From: an uncultured Lachnospiraceae bacterium
Lineage (GTDB): Bacteria > Bacillota > Clostridia > Lachnospirales > Lachnospiraceae
NCBI GenBank assembly: GCA_934364805.1
Contig: CAKRMH010000012.1
Coordinates: forward strand, 1 to 64,000
Length of the DNA stretch: 64,000 nucleotides
Direction: 5' to 3'
Position numbers and translations under genes: made by a program. Within the stretch, counting starts at the first letter, position 1. Every line of letters begins with the position of its first letter. Below the pieces are notes generated by a model. That model was not told the DNA's origin and did no database searches. It saw only the letters and a list, made by a program, of their open reading frames with translations. This document shows positions 27,322 to 36,628 of this stretch, piece by piece.

Positions 27322-27389
27322 TTTTATGTGTCTTAAGAATGCCTACGGCATGCTTCTCGCACAGTATCTGCCTAAATTGTAAAAAGTTT

Positions 27390-27398
27390 ATCATATCA
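27390..27398 (-). promoter_or_regulatory. candidate extended -10 promoter of carAB
   Basis: TG-A-TATGAT on the minus strand, an extended -10 with no clear -35. Predicts a leader of about 120 nt containing the hairpin before carA. Confidence 0.45.
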
Positions 27399-27486
27399 AG
27401 GCACTTTTTTCAACCTTTTTGGGCGAATAAAAGTGCCGAGATTTCATACAATTTCTAAAATGTTTTATGCATTTTGTTTAGAATGC

Positions 27487-28065
27487 TCATAAACAGGATA
27501 ACACAAAACCGATTGCGATGACAAAGATTGCGACCAGAAATCCAACAATAATTCCGATCAAAGTGCGTTCTTTGATGTGTTTTACCGGATAATCACACTT
27601 TCCCTCTGTGGACAAGCTAAGTGATACAAAACCATTGGTCCCATTTCCCTTCGTATCCATTCTGGAATATCCAAGTGTTTCAAAATATCCTGCCGCCTCA
27701 ACCGGCATAGCATTGACCGTAATACGTTTCAGGTGCAGAAATTTGTCTGCATATTTTTTCATTTCAGATGCAATCGTCCGTGCCAGTCCTTGTTTCTGGT
27801 AATACGGGAAAACATATAGCATCGTAATATGTCCTTCCCTCTGCAGTCCGCCAACTGCTATGATCCGTCCTGCATCAAAAGTTCCCCACATATAAAGCTG
27901 TGACTGCCGGATCAGTCCAAGCAGCTGTTCTGTCTGCAGATACTCTTCTGTATAACGTATGATCTGCGGATCTGCAATCTTCTCTTTGACACAATGTTCA
28001 AAAATTCCTCTGGCTGTCTCTGCCGCCGCCGGGATCTCATTCTCATATAACATTCTTGTTTCCAT
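27487..28065 (-). CDS. GNAT acetyltransferase with C-terminal membrane anchor
   Basis: A 192-residue protein. Residues 1-150 form a GNAT domain with the acetyl-CoA loop YYQKQGLARTI at about 107 and the AAGYFETLGYSRM block. Residues 165-192 are a single hydrophobic helix (GIIVGFLVAIFVIAIGFVL), which would tether the enzyme to the inner face of the membrane. Substrate unknown. It lies 19 bp downstream of recD2 and may share its transcript. Confidence 0.8.
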   Translation of the reverse strand: METRMLYENEIPAAAETARGIFEHCVKEKIADPQIIRYTEEYLQTEQLLGLIRQSQLYMWGTFDAGRIIAVGGLQREGHITMLYVFPYYQKQGLARTIASEMKKYADKFLHLKRITVNAMPVEAAGYFETLGYSRMDTKGNGTNGFVSLSLSTEGKCDYPVKHIKERTLIGIIVGFLVAIFVIAIGFVLSCL

Positions 28066-28084
28066 CTGTTTATTATCCTTTCCT

Positions 28085-30286
28085 TTATGCCTCGATCAGC
28101 CTGTCTTTTAATCCGCTATATCGTTTCAGTTCTGTCGTATTCTGGATCATCATGTTAAACGTTTCATCATTTCCTACCAGTGTAACACATTTCTTTGCAC
28201 GTGTAACTGCTGTATAGAGCAGATTACGGTTCATCAGCATATGCGGTCCGGTAAGAAGCGGGATTACAACTGCCGGATACTCTGATCCCTGTGATTTATG
28301 TATCGTGATCGCATATGCAAGTTCCAGTTCGTCCAGAAGTTTAAAAGAATACTCCACCATACGGTTCTCATCAAAAGCAATCGTCATCGTCTCAGCAAAT
28401 TCATTGATCTGCTGGATGATTCCCATATCGCCGTTGAAAATTCCAGTACCTTTTTCAATGGAAAGTCCATATTTACTGCGTATCTCCCATTCCAGCTGAT
28501 AATTATTCTTCGTCTGCATGACCTTATCTCCCTCACGAAAGACCGTGCCATTGTATTCTTTTTCCGTTTTTTTCTTATCCGGCGGATTCATATACTGCTG
28601 CAAAATCCCATTCAGACGTTCTACCCCGAGAAGTCCTTTTCTCATTGGGGTTAGTACCTGTATATCATATTCCGCCGCCTCTACGAACTTCGGAAGTTTC
28701 TGTTTGATCAGCTGCAATGTGACATTAATGATCTTATCCGCATCGTATCGTTTCAGGAAGAAAAAGTCCATACTCTTATTATCCAGTGTAATTTCTTCTC
28801 CACGGTTGATCTTATGTGCATTTACGATAATATCCGATGTGCTTGCCTGACGGAAGATTTTTGTCAGCATGACGGTATTAAACTGATGTGAATCAATGAT
28901 ATCTTTTAAAACGCTTCCCGGTCCGACGCTTGGAAGCTGATTAACATCCCCCACAAGAATCAGCCTGGTTCCTGCTACGACAGCCTTGAGCAGCGAATAC
29001 ATAATGCTGATATCCACCATGGACATCTCATCGATAATGATCACATCCGTTTCTAACGGATTCTGTTCATTCCGCTCAAATCCGGCGTTTCCGTCCATTC
29101 CACCATTAAGCTCCAGCATGCGGTGGATCGTACGTGCTTCAAACCCGGTTGTCTCACTCATACGCTTCGCTGCACGCCCAGTTGGTGCTGCAAGGAAAAT
29201 ATCCATTCCTTCCATCTCAAAATACCGGATAATTGTGTTGATGGTCGTTGTTTTTCCAGTTCCAGGTCCTCCCGTTATAACAAGCACACCATTCCGGATT
29301 GCCTCACGCACTGCCTGGATCTGATGTTCATCAAGCTGGATATCTGACTTTTTCTCAATGGCGTGTATCCGCTGTTCAATCTCTGCATCCGATACATCAT
29401 ATTTGATATTCAGCTGTTTTAACATGGTTGCCACATTCGCCTCCATGTAAAAGAAACTGGCCGAATAGATCTGTGTCACATCCTCATTCTGGCGCATTAC
29501 AATCTTGCGGTCCATTGCCAGATTCATATAATGTTTCTCAATGTGTTCCGGATCAATGTCCAAAAGCAGACTTGTCCGCCTGGTCAGCTCATCCATCGGA
29601 AGATAGGTATGTCCTTCTCCCGCAGCCTGAAGCAGTGCATATTGTATTCCACTCCGGATCCGGAAATCTGAGTCCGTCCGTATCCCGACTTTTGCCGCAA
29701 TCTCATCTGCCGTCCGAAATCCGACACCTTCCATATCATCTGCAAGCTGATACGGGTTCTCTTTCAGAATACGATAAATCTCCTGTCCATATGTATTATA
29801 GATTTTTACTGCGAGGTTTACATGGATCCCGTATTGCTGCAAAAAAATCATTGCCTGTCGTAAATCCTTTTTGGCATTCACCTGATCCGCAATCTCCATC
29901 GCTTTATGTTCACTGATGCCTTTTACTTCCGCAAGCCGTTCCGGTTCTTCCTCAATGATCCGGAACGTATCCTCTTTAAATCTTCTTACAATTCGGGCAG
30001 CAAGTGCAATTCCAATTCCTTTGATGGCCCCCGATCCCAGATAGCGTTCGATCGCAAGTTCATCCTGAGGCGCCTTCTCTTCAAAAGACGAAATCTTAAA
30101 TTGTCTTCCATAAGTCGGATGATCCGTATATTCTCCTTTTGCCTCGATATTCTCGCCCTCAGCAATATCTGAGAAATAACCGACACAGGTCACTTCCTCT
30201 TCTTCATATATCAGTACCAGAACGGTGTATCCGTTATCTGCATTCCGGTAAATGATATGGTCTACATATCCATTAATCGTCTCCAA
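28085..30286 (-). CDS. recD2: ATP-dependent RecD2-type DNA helicase
   Basis: 5'-3' superfamily 1B helicase acting in DNA repair and fork maintenance in bacteria without RecBCD. The 733-residue protein has the RecD2 N-terminal OB-like region, helix-hairpin-helix segments (about 90-200), Walker A TGGPGTGKTTTIN near residue 340, Walker B IIIDEMSMVD, GDVNQLPSVGPG, and the C-terminal AITIHKSQGSEYPAVVIP motif. Length and order match RecD2 rather than RecD. Not associated with recB or recC here. Confidence 0.94.
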   Translation of the reverse strand: METINGYVDHIIYRNADNGYTVLVLIYEEEEVTCVGYFSDIAEGENIEAKGEYTDHPTYGRQFKISSFEEKAPQDELAIERYLGSGAIKGIGIALAARIVRRFKEDTFRIIEEEPERLAEVKGISEHKAMEIADQVNAKKDLRQAMIFLQQYGIHVNLAVKIYNTYGQEIYRILKENPYQLADDMEGVGFRTADEIAAKVGIRTDSDFRIRSGIQYALLQAAGEGHTYLPMDELTRRTSLLLDIDPEHIEKHYMNLAMDRKIVMRQNEDVTQIYSASFFYMEANVATMLKQLNIKYDVSDAEIEQRIHAIEKKSDIQLDEHQIQAVREAIRNGVLVITGGPGTGKTTTINTIIRYFEMEGMDIFLAAPTGRAAKRMSETTGFEARTIHRMLELNGGMDGNAGFERNEQNPLETDVIIIDEMSMVDISIMYSLLKAVVAGTRLILVGDVNQLPSVGPGSVLKDIIDSHQFNTVMLTKIFRQASTSDIIVNAHKINRGEEITLDNKSMDFFFLKRYDADKIINVTLQLIKQKLPKFVEAAEYDIQVLTPMRKGLLGVERLNGILQQYMNPPDKKKTEKEYNGTVFREGDKVMQTKNNYQLEWEIRSKYGLSIEKGTGIFNGDMGIIQQINEFAETMTIAFDENRMVEYSFKLLDELELAYAITIHKSQGSEYPAVVIPLLTGPHMLMNRNLLYTAVTRAKKCVTLVGNDETFNMMIQNTTELKRYSGLKDRLIEA

Positions 30287-30337
30287 GCTCTATCTGTTCC
30301 TTTTCTCCATTTTCTGTCCGCAATGTCTTTCGCACAG

Positions 30338-30360
30338 GAAAAGAGCAGACTACGTCTGTT
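30338..30360 (-). terminator. terminator after the rod-protein operon
   Basis: AACAGAC-GTA-GTCTGCT stem on the minus strand followed by CTTTTCC. Lies 25 bp beyond the rod-binding gene stop and just ahead of recD2. Confidence 0.65.
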
Positions 30361-30385
30361 CCAACATACTCTGCTCCCATCTCTT

Positions 30386-30745
30386 TTACTCAATATTATA
30401 ATTACGCTTCATTGCCTCATATAACTGCTGCGTATAATTCTCACCGACCTGATCCACGATCTCGTCCGCAACCAGTTCAATTGCATTGTCCATATACATA
30501 TCCTTGTACTGGGACACCGTAGAATCTTCGTCGTCTTCGCTCGTCAAAGTATCTTTCATTTCCTTGATGATCTGCTCTACAAAGTAAGACTCAAAATCCT
30601 TGATCACACCTTTCAGTTCATCTTCTGAAGAATCTTTTGACAATCCCTTTAAAGAGCTGCTCAGGGAACTGGCAGACGATGCTGCACTGCTGTTCTGTGC
30701 CGAATTAAGTACACCAGACATATTACCAAGTGATGAAATGTCCAT
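30386..30745 (-). CDS. FlgJ-type rod-binding protein
   Basis: A 119-residue protein with a Ser/Ala-rich N-terminus and a C-terminal rod-binding domain: GVIKDFESYFVEQIIKEMKDTL followed by YKDMYMDNAIELVADE, the pattern of the N-terminal half of FlgJ. It lacks the muramidase half found in proteobacterial FlgJ, as usual in Firmicutes. It follows flgG by 12 bp and probably caps or guides assembly of the flagellar rod. Confidence 0.85.
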   Translation of the reverse strand: MDISSLGNMSGVLNSAQNSSAASSASSLSSSLKGLSKDSSEDELKGVIKDFESYFVEQIIKEMKDTLTSEDDEDSTVSQYKDMYMDNAIELVADEIVDQVGENYTQQLYEAMKRNYNIE

Positions 30746-30757
30746 ATCCTACACCTC

Positions 30758-31576
30758 TTATCGTTTCAGATTATTGGCGGTTTCCAGCATGGAATCCGCT
30801 GTTGTGATTGCCTTTGAGTTCAGTTCGTATGCACGCTGCGCAACGATCATATTCACCATCTCGTCAGCGACAGATACATTGGATGCTTCCAGACGTTTCT
30901 GACATACCTTACTGTTTGTTACTCCTGCAGTAGTTCCCTCCTGCATTGGATTGCCTGATGCTGCTGTTGCCTCAAGCAGACTGTTGGAACGCTTTTCAAG
31001 TCCAGTTGGATTGTTAAACTGATATACGCCAAAATACTGGTTCAATGAAACATACTGATTCTCATTATTATAGTATCCAATCTCACCAGTCTGGGAGAAC
31101 TGCATTTTTTCGGCGCTGACACCATTTGGAACCGTAATCGTATTACCATTCCGGTCAAGAACCGGATAACCCTGTTTCGTTGCAAGGATCGTGCTTCCGT
31201 CTGCAGCAATACTCCAGGTGAAGCTTCCATTTCTTGTGTAATAAGTCTGTCCATCAACACCTCTTACCGCAAAAAATCCATCTCCTTCTAACGCAAAATC
31301 CGTGTCACTCTCTGTCTCTGTCAGATTTCCCTGTGTATACATGGATGTAGTTGCTGCAACTCTCGTTCCAAGACCAACCTGTGCACCAACCGGCTTTTCT
31401 GCTCCATTTGCAGATGTGGTTCTTGTCTGGATTGTCTGATATAACAAAGATTTGAATTCCGTACGTTCAGACTTAAATCCTGTTGTATTCACATTTGAAA
31501 GATTATTTGAAATAGTATCCAGATTTGTCTGCTCTGCGATCATTCCTGTCGCAGCAGTATATAATGCTCTCATCAT
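30758..31576 (-). CDS. flgG: flagellar basal-body rod protein FlgG-like (FlhP type)
   Basis: Distal-rod protein of 272 residues. It has the N-terminal rod signature ALYTAATGMIAEQTNLDTISNNLSNVNTTGFK-type block with the asparagine-rich SNNLSNVNT core and the C-terminal helix VADEMVNMIVAQRAYELNSK shared by axial flagellar proteins. Order after mbl and flgF equals the mbl-flhO-flhP block of Bacillus subtilis. Confidence 0.92.
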   Translation of the reverse strand: MMRALYTAATGMIAEQTNLDTISNNLSNVNTTGFKSERTEFKSLLYQTIQTRTTSANGAEKPVGAQVGLGTRVAATTSMYTQGNLTETESDTDFALEGDGFFAVRGVDGQTYYTRNGSFTWSIAADGSTILATKQGYPVLDRNGNTITVPNGVSAEKMQFSQTGEIGYYNNENQYVSLNQYFGVYQFNNPTGLEKRSNSLLEATAASGNPMQEGTTAGVTNSKVCQKRLEASNVSVADEMVNMIVAQRAYELNSKAITTADSMLETANNLKR

Positions 31577-31614
31577 AGGACATTTTCTCCTTTGCAGAAT
31601 CGTTTATTGACTAC

Positions 31615-32415
31615 TTATACCTTACCAACCTGATTTGCTGCGATGTCAAGTGTTCCATCGATCGATGTAATCACTTTCTGTCCAGCCTCATATGCTCTCT
31701 GGATTGTGATCATGTTGACCATCTCCGATACAACATTTACGTTTGATGTCTCCAGGGTTCCCTGTTCCACTGTTGCATCTGAGTTCACCACTCTTCCGCC
31801 ATCTACGAGATTGTACATATTCTCGCCATATTTTTCAAGATAGTCATAATTGTCAACATTCACCACTCCGATGTTGCTGACAAGCTGATCATTTTGATAC
31901 ACCTGTCCAAGTTCATTGACCTGGATCTTGGCATTCGGATCAACACGCACGTAATTGCCTTCTCCTGCATTACCAGTCAGAGCACCGTTCGTATTTAATA
32001 CGTAGTCTCCATCTTTGGTAACCAGATAACCATTCCGGTTCACAGTAAATGCACCATCTCTGGTATATTTTACAGAAGTTTCCCCGGCCTTATTGGTAAA
32101 TGCGATTGCAAAAAAACCATCTCCATTGATCGCAAAATCCGTATCATTGTCCGTCACTTTTAAATTACCAGTCGAATAATCCGTATAAACCTGTCCAAGC
32201 TTCGTTCCATACGTAATTCCTCCGATGCGTTTTGGAAGACCATAGTCCGATGTATCCCGGATACGGAACGCCAGCTCATCCCCGAACGTTGTTGCTGTTG
32301 TTCCTTCTTTCTTATATCCAGTTGTATCCGCATTTGCAAGGTTATTCGAGAGAACGTCCAGACGTTTCATCTCATTCACCATTCCTGTATGTGCAGTATA
32401 AAGACCCTTTACCAT
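31615..32415 (-). CDS. flgF: flagellar basal-body rod protein FlgF-like (FlhO type)
   Basis: A 266-residue rod protein with the N-terminal LSNNLANADTTGYKKEG motif and the C-terminal VSEMVNMITIQRAYEAGQK helix. It is a paralogue of the next gene, with shared central blocks such as DTDFAINGDGFFAI. It lies 24 bp after the mbl-like gene. No other flagellar genes occur in the window. Confidence 0.9.
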   Translation of the reverse strand: MVKGLYTAHTGMVNEMKRLDVLSNNLANADTTGYKKEGTTATTFGDELAFRIRDTSDYGLPKRIGGITYGTKLGQVYTDYSTGNLKVTDNDTDFAINGDGFFAIAFTNKAGETSVKYTRDGAFTVNRNGYLVTKDGDYVLNTNGALTGNAGEGNYVRVDPNAKIQVNELGQVYQNDQLVSNIGVVNVDNYDYLEKYGENMYNLVDGGRVVNSDATVEQGTLETSNVNVVSEMVNMITIQRAYEAGQKVITSIDGTLDIAANQVGKV

Positions 32416-32439
32416 ACGCTACTCCTTTTGCCGCAGGTT

Positions 32440-33435
32440 TTAATCGTCGTCACGCTTACCTGCTAAAAACTCTACATATTTACCGGTTCCGATGGCAACA
32501 CAGGTCATTGGTTCCTCTGCTGTCATTGTATTGATCCCTGTCTTATCCTCGATCAATTCTTCTAATCCACGAAGAAGAGAGCCGCCACCTGTCAGAACAA
32601 TTCCTCTGTCTGCAACGTCAGCTGCAAGTTCTGGTGGAGTTTTCTCCAGTACGGAATGTACCGCTTCTACGATCTGAAGTGTCGGCTCACGTAAAGCTTC
32701 TTCTGTCTCTTCAGAGCTTACTGTTACAGTTCTTGGAAGTCCGGTAACAAGATTACGTCCACGTACATCCATTGTCTCATTCTGAGCCAGAGGATAGCAT
32801 GTTCCGATCTTGATCTTAATGTCTTCTGCGGTTCTCTCACCAATCAGAAGATTGTGTTTCTTACGCATATATCTTACAAGTGCCTCATCAAAATCATCAC
32901 CGGCGATCTTGATCGACGTGCTTACTACAGATCCGCCAAGAGAGATAACAGCGATATCTGCAGTACCGCCTCCGATATCTACGATCATATTACCACATGG
33001 TCTTGCAATATCAATACCTGCACCGATTGCTGCTGCGATTGGCTCCTCGATGATTGCCACTTCTCTTGCGCCTGCCTGATACGTAGCATCTTCAACAGCC
33101 TTTTTCTCTACTTCCGTAACACCACTTGGGACACAGACGCTGATACGTGGTTTGCGGAAAGTTTTCTTGCCGAGTGCCTTCTGAATAAAGTATTTGATCA
33201 TTTTCTCTGTTACCGTGTAATCAGAGATAACACCCTGACGCAATGGTCTTACCGCCACGATATTCCCAGGTGTTCTTCCAAGCATCAGTCTTGCCTCTTC
33301 ACCAATTGCTTTGATCTTATTGGTGTCTCTGTCAAATGCAACTACAGATGGCTCTTTTAACACAACACCTTTTCCTTTTATATATACCAAAATACTCGCA
33401 GTACCTAAATCAATACCGATATCTGATCCAATCAT
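32440..33435 (-). CDS. mbl: rod-shape protein of the MreB/Mbl family
   Basis: Actin-like ATPase that organises peripheral peptidoglycan synthesis under the membrane. The 331-residue protein begins GIDLGTASILVYIKGKGVV, has phosphate loops DIGGGTADIAVISLGG and GIVLTGGGSLLRGLE, and the typical EEPIAAAIGAGI block. The Mbl symbol is favoured over MreB because the gene is followed by flgF and flgG as in B. subtilis and lacks mreCD; sequence alone does not decide. GAGAGG precedes the start. Confidence 0.88.
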   Translation of the reverse strand: MIGSDIGIDLGTASILVYIKGKGVVLKEPSVVAFDRDTNKIKAIGEEARLMLGRTPGNIVAVRPLRQGVISDYTVTEKMIKYFIQKALGKKTFRKPRISVCVPSGVTEVEKKAVEDATYQAGAREVAIIEEPIAAAIGAGIDIARPCGNMIVDIGGGTADIAVISLGGSVVSTSIKIAGDDFDEALVRYMRKKHNLLIGERTAEDIKIKIGTCYPLAQNETMDVRGRNLVTGLPRTVTVSSEETEEALREPTLQIVEAVHSVLEKTPPELAADVADRGIVLTGGGSLLRGLEELIEDKTGINTMTAEEPMTCVAIGTGKYVEFLAGKRDDD

Positions 33436-33549
33436 GAATCGTTCCTCTCTTTCTTCGTTCTGACTCTTTATGTGTGATTCGTCTCTGACATTCTTATCCA
33501 GAAATAGACGCAGAGATGCATTTAATCATATTTTTACATATACATTACC

Positions 33550-33577
33550 ATTATATACAATTCGCTTCATTTTTCAA
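33550..33577 (-). promoter_or_regulatory. promoter of the mbl-flgFG operon
   Basis: TTGAAA and TATAAT on the minus strand, 16-bp spacer, about 110 bp upstream of mbl. The rest of the 330-bp gap between mbl and uvrA is AT-rich with no gene. Confidence 0.75.
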
Positions 33578-33710
33578 ATATTTTTTCTTTGTTACAGGCA
33601 GATTTAAAAAAATCTTCATTTTTTCATGGTTTCATCACACACTTGTCACATTTGGCATATATCTTCTAAGAGTACTAGCTAATCAGCTAATATAATTTTT
33701 CATAACTCAT

Positions 33711-33742
33711 ACCTTCCGGATATTGTGCTGTATCCGGAGGGT
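33711..33742 (-). other. hairpin after uvrA
   Basis: ACCTTCCGGATA pairs with TATCCGGAGGGT (one mismatch) around an 8-base loop, 25 bp beyond the uvrA stop. There is no T-run on either strand, so it may protect or process the mRNA end instead of terminating it. Confidence 0.5.
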
Positions 33743-33766
33743 ACTCCCCAAATTCCCCGGCACTTC

Positions 33767-36607
33767 TTATTTCTTTTCCAGATATGGTTTTAAAAACTGT
33801 CCGGTATACGATTCCGGCACTTCGCAGATCTCTTCCGGTGTTCCCTGTGCAATCACAGTTCCACCGCCGTCTCCTCCTTCCGGTCCCATATCAATGATAT
33901 AGTCTGCTGTCTTGATCACATCCAGATTATGTTCAATCACAACCACCGTATTACCGCCATCCGAAAGCCTTCTTAAAATCTCGATCAGCTTATGCACATC
34001 TGCAAAATGAAGTCCTGTTGTCGGCTCATCCAGAACATAAATTGTTTTTCCGGTACTTTTCTTGCTCAGCTCTGTTGCAAGCTTGATCCGCTGTGCTTCT
34101 CCTCCGGAAAGTTCTGTTGACGGCTGTCCGAGCTTCACATAGGAAAGCCCCACATCATAAAGTGTCTGTATCTTTCTGTGGATTGTCGGAACATTTTTAA
34201 AGAACTCCAATGCCTCTTCCACAGTCATATTTAACACATCATATATGCTTTTTCCTTTATATTTGACTTCCAGGGTCTCTCTGTTGTAGCGTTTTCCCTC
34301 ACAAACTTCACATGGAACATATACATCCGGGAGAAAATGCATCTCGATCTTCAGTATTCCGTCTCCACTGCAGGCTTCACACCTTCCACCTTTGACATTG
34401 AAGCTGAAACGTCCCTTCTTGTATCCTCTCGCTTTTGCATCCGCAGTCGCTGCAAACAGATCACGGATCATATCAAATACCCCTGTGTAAGTTGCCGGAT
34501 TCGATCTTGGTGTCCGTCCGATTGGAGACTGGTCAATGTCAATGATCTTATCCAACTGTTCCAAACCATCGATTCCATCGTGATCTCCAGGGATACATCT
34601 TGCCCTGTTCAGTTTACGTGCAAGGTGTTTATAGAGGATCTCATTCGTCAATGAGCTCTTGCCCGATCCGGACACACCGGTGATGCAGGTCATAATTCCA
34701 AGCGGTACTTTCACATCGATATTCTTCAGGTTATTCTCCCTTGCTCCCCGGATCGTCAGAAATCCAGTTGGTTTTCTGCGTTCCTCCGGAACCGGAATTT
34801 TGATTCTTCCGCTCAGATATGCACCGGTGATGGATTTCCTGCATTTCATGATGTCTGCTGCGGTTCCTGCTGCAACTACTTCTCCACCATGTGTTCCCGC
34901 CCCCGGTCCGATATCCACAATATAATCTGCAGCACGCATGGTATCCTCGTCATGTTCAACAACGATCAGTGTATTTCCAAGATCTTTCAGATCCATCAAT
35001 GCATGCAGCAATTTATCATTATCTCTCTGATGCAGTCCGATACTTGGCTCGTCAAGAATATATGCTACTCCGACAAGTCCGGACCCGATCTGCGTTGCAA
35101 GGCGGATACGCTGAGCTTCGCCACCTGACAAAGTTCCGGTCGCACGTGTCAGTGTCAGATACTCCAGTCCGACTTCTTTTAAAAATCCCACCCTGGCACG
35201 GATCTCTTTTAAAATCTGATCTCCGATAAAATGCTGCTGTTCGGTCAGTTCCATCTGATCCAGGAACTCGCACAGATCCCTGACTGACATATCTGTTATC
35301 TCATGGATATTCTTGCCACATACCGTAACTGCCAGCGAAGATTTCTTCAGTCGTTGTCCGCCACATTCCGCACACGGTGTGATGCGCATAAACTGCTCAT
35401 ATTCCTGCTTCATTGTGTCTGAACCGGTCTCCCGGTAACGCCGTTCCACATTGCGGATCAAGCCTTCCCAGTTCAGATCGTACACGCCTTCTCCACGCTG
35501 CCCTTTGTAATGGACTTTCAGGATTCTTCCGTCTCCGCCGTGAATCAGCATATGACGGATCTCTTTTGGAAGGTCTTTGTAAGGAGTATCCAGGGAAAAT
35601 CCATATCCCTGCGACAGAGCCTGTAACGTTGCATACGTATAACTGGAAGGATCTGTGCATGACTGCCATCCGATCACCTGGATCGCTCCTTCGGAAATTG
35701 CCAGATTCTTATCTGGGATCATTAGGTTCTCATCAAATTCCATCTTATACCCGAGTCCATAACATACCGGACAGGCTCCGAACGGATTGTTGAACGAGAA
35801 ACTTCTTGGTTCTACTTCATCAATGCTGATTCCGCAATCCGGGCAGGCGAAATTCTCCGAAAAATTGATCGGTTCACCATCTACAACATCGACAATGGCA
35901 TTGCCCTCTGCAAGGCGGAATGCATTCTCAAGAGAATCTGTAAGACGGTTCTCAATTCCATCTTTGATCACCAACCGGTCGATCACAATATCGATATTGT
36001 GCTTGATATTCTTCTCCATCGGAATATTCTCCGAAAGGTCATACATATTACCATCTACAACAACACGGACATATCCGCTCTTCTTTGCTTTTTCAAAAAG
36101 CTTCTGGTGTTCTCCCTTACGTCCTCTGACGACCGGTGCAAGAATCTGGATTCTGGTCCTTTCCGGCAGCGCAAGTACACTGTCAACGATCTGATCGATT
36201 GTCTGCTTGCGGATCTCTTTGCCACATTTCGGACAATGTACCACGCCGATCCTGGCATAAAGGAGTCGGAAATAATCATAAATCTCCGTTACGGTTCCAA
36301 CCGTGGACCTTGGATTACGGTTCGTTGATTTCTGATCAATGGAAATTGCCGGTGGAAGACCTTCGATGATCTCAACATTCGGCTTTTCCATCTGCCCTAA
36401 GAACTGTCTTGCATAGGAGGACAAAGATTCCATATAACGTCTCTGCCCTTCCGCATAAATCGTGTCAAATGCAAGAGATGATTTACCGGAACCTGACAGA
36501 CCGGTTAAAACAACAAATTCGTCTCTTGGGATATCGATATCTATATTCTTCAGATTATGTTCATTTGCGCCTCTGATCTTAATGTATTTTCTCTGTTTCT
36601 TTGCCAT
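33767..36607 (-). CDS. uvrA: excinuclease ABC subunit A
   Basis: Damage-sensing ATPase of nucleotide excision repair. The 946-residue protein has two ABC ATPase modules with Walker A GLSGSGKSSLAFDT (about residue 33) and GVSGSGKSSLTNEI (about 640), zinc-finger pairs CPKCG, CPDCG, CAECG and CEACSGDG...CEVCEGK, and two LSGGEAQRI signature motifs. Full length. It follows uvrB by 21 bp. Confidence 0.98.
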   Translation of the reverse strand: MAKKQRKYIKIRGANEHNLKNIDIDIPRDEFVVLTGLSGSGKSSLAFDTIYAEGQRRYMESLSSYARQFLGQMEKPNVEIIEGLPPAISIDQKSTNRNPRSTVGTVTEIYDYFRLLYARIGVVHCPKCGKEIRKQTIDQIVDSVLALPERTRIQILAPVVRGRKGEHQKLFEKAKKSGYVRVVVDGNMYDLSENIPMEKNIKHNIDIVIDRLVIKDGIENRLTDSLENAFRLAEGNAIVDVVDGEPINFSENFACPDCGISIDEVEPRSFSFNNPFGACPVCYGLGYKMEFDENLMIPDKNLAISEGAIQVIGWQSCTDPSSYTYATLQALSQGYGFSLDTPYKDLPKEIRHMLIHGGDGRILKVHYKGQRGEGVYDLNWEGLIRNVERRYRETGSDTMKQEYEQFMRITPCAECGGQRLKKSSLAVTVCGKNIHEITDMSVRDLCEFLDQMELTEQQHFIGDQILKEIRARVGFLKEVGLEYLTLTRATGTLSGGEAQRIRLATQIGSGLVGVAYILDEPSIGLHQRDNDKLLHALMDLKDLGNTLIVVEHDEDTMRAADYIVDIGPGAGTHGGEVVAAGTAADIMKCRKSITGAYLSGRIKIPVPEERRKPTGFLTIRGARENNLKNIDVKVPLGIMTCITGVSGSGKSSLTNEILYKHLARKLNRARCIPGDHDGIDGLEQLDKIIDIDQSPIGRTPRSNPATYTGVFDMIRDLFAATADAKARGYKKGRFSFNVKGGRCEACSGDGILKIEMHFLPDVYVPCEVCEGKRYNRETLEVKYKGKSIYDVLNMTVEEALEFFKNVPTIHRKIQTLYDVGLSYVKLGQPSTELSGGEAQRIKLATELSKKSTGKTIYVLDEPTTGLHFADVHKLIEILRRLSDGGNTVVVIEHNLDVIKTADYIIDMGPEGGDGGGTVIAQGTPEEICEVPESYTGQFLKPYLEKK

Positions 36608-36628
36608 TGGGCTTACTGTCCTTTCTGT

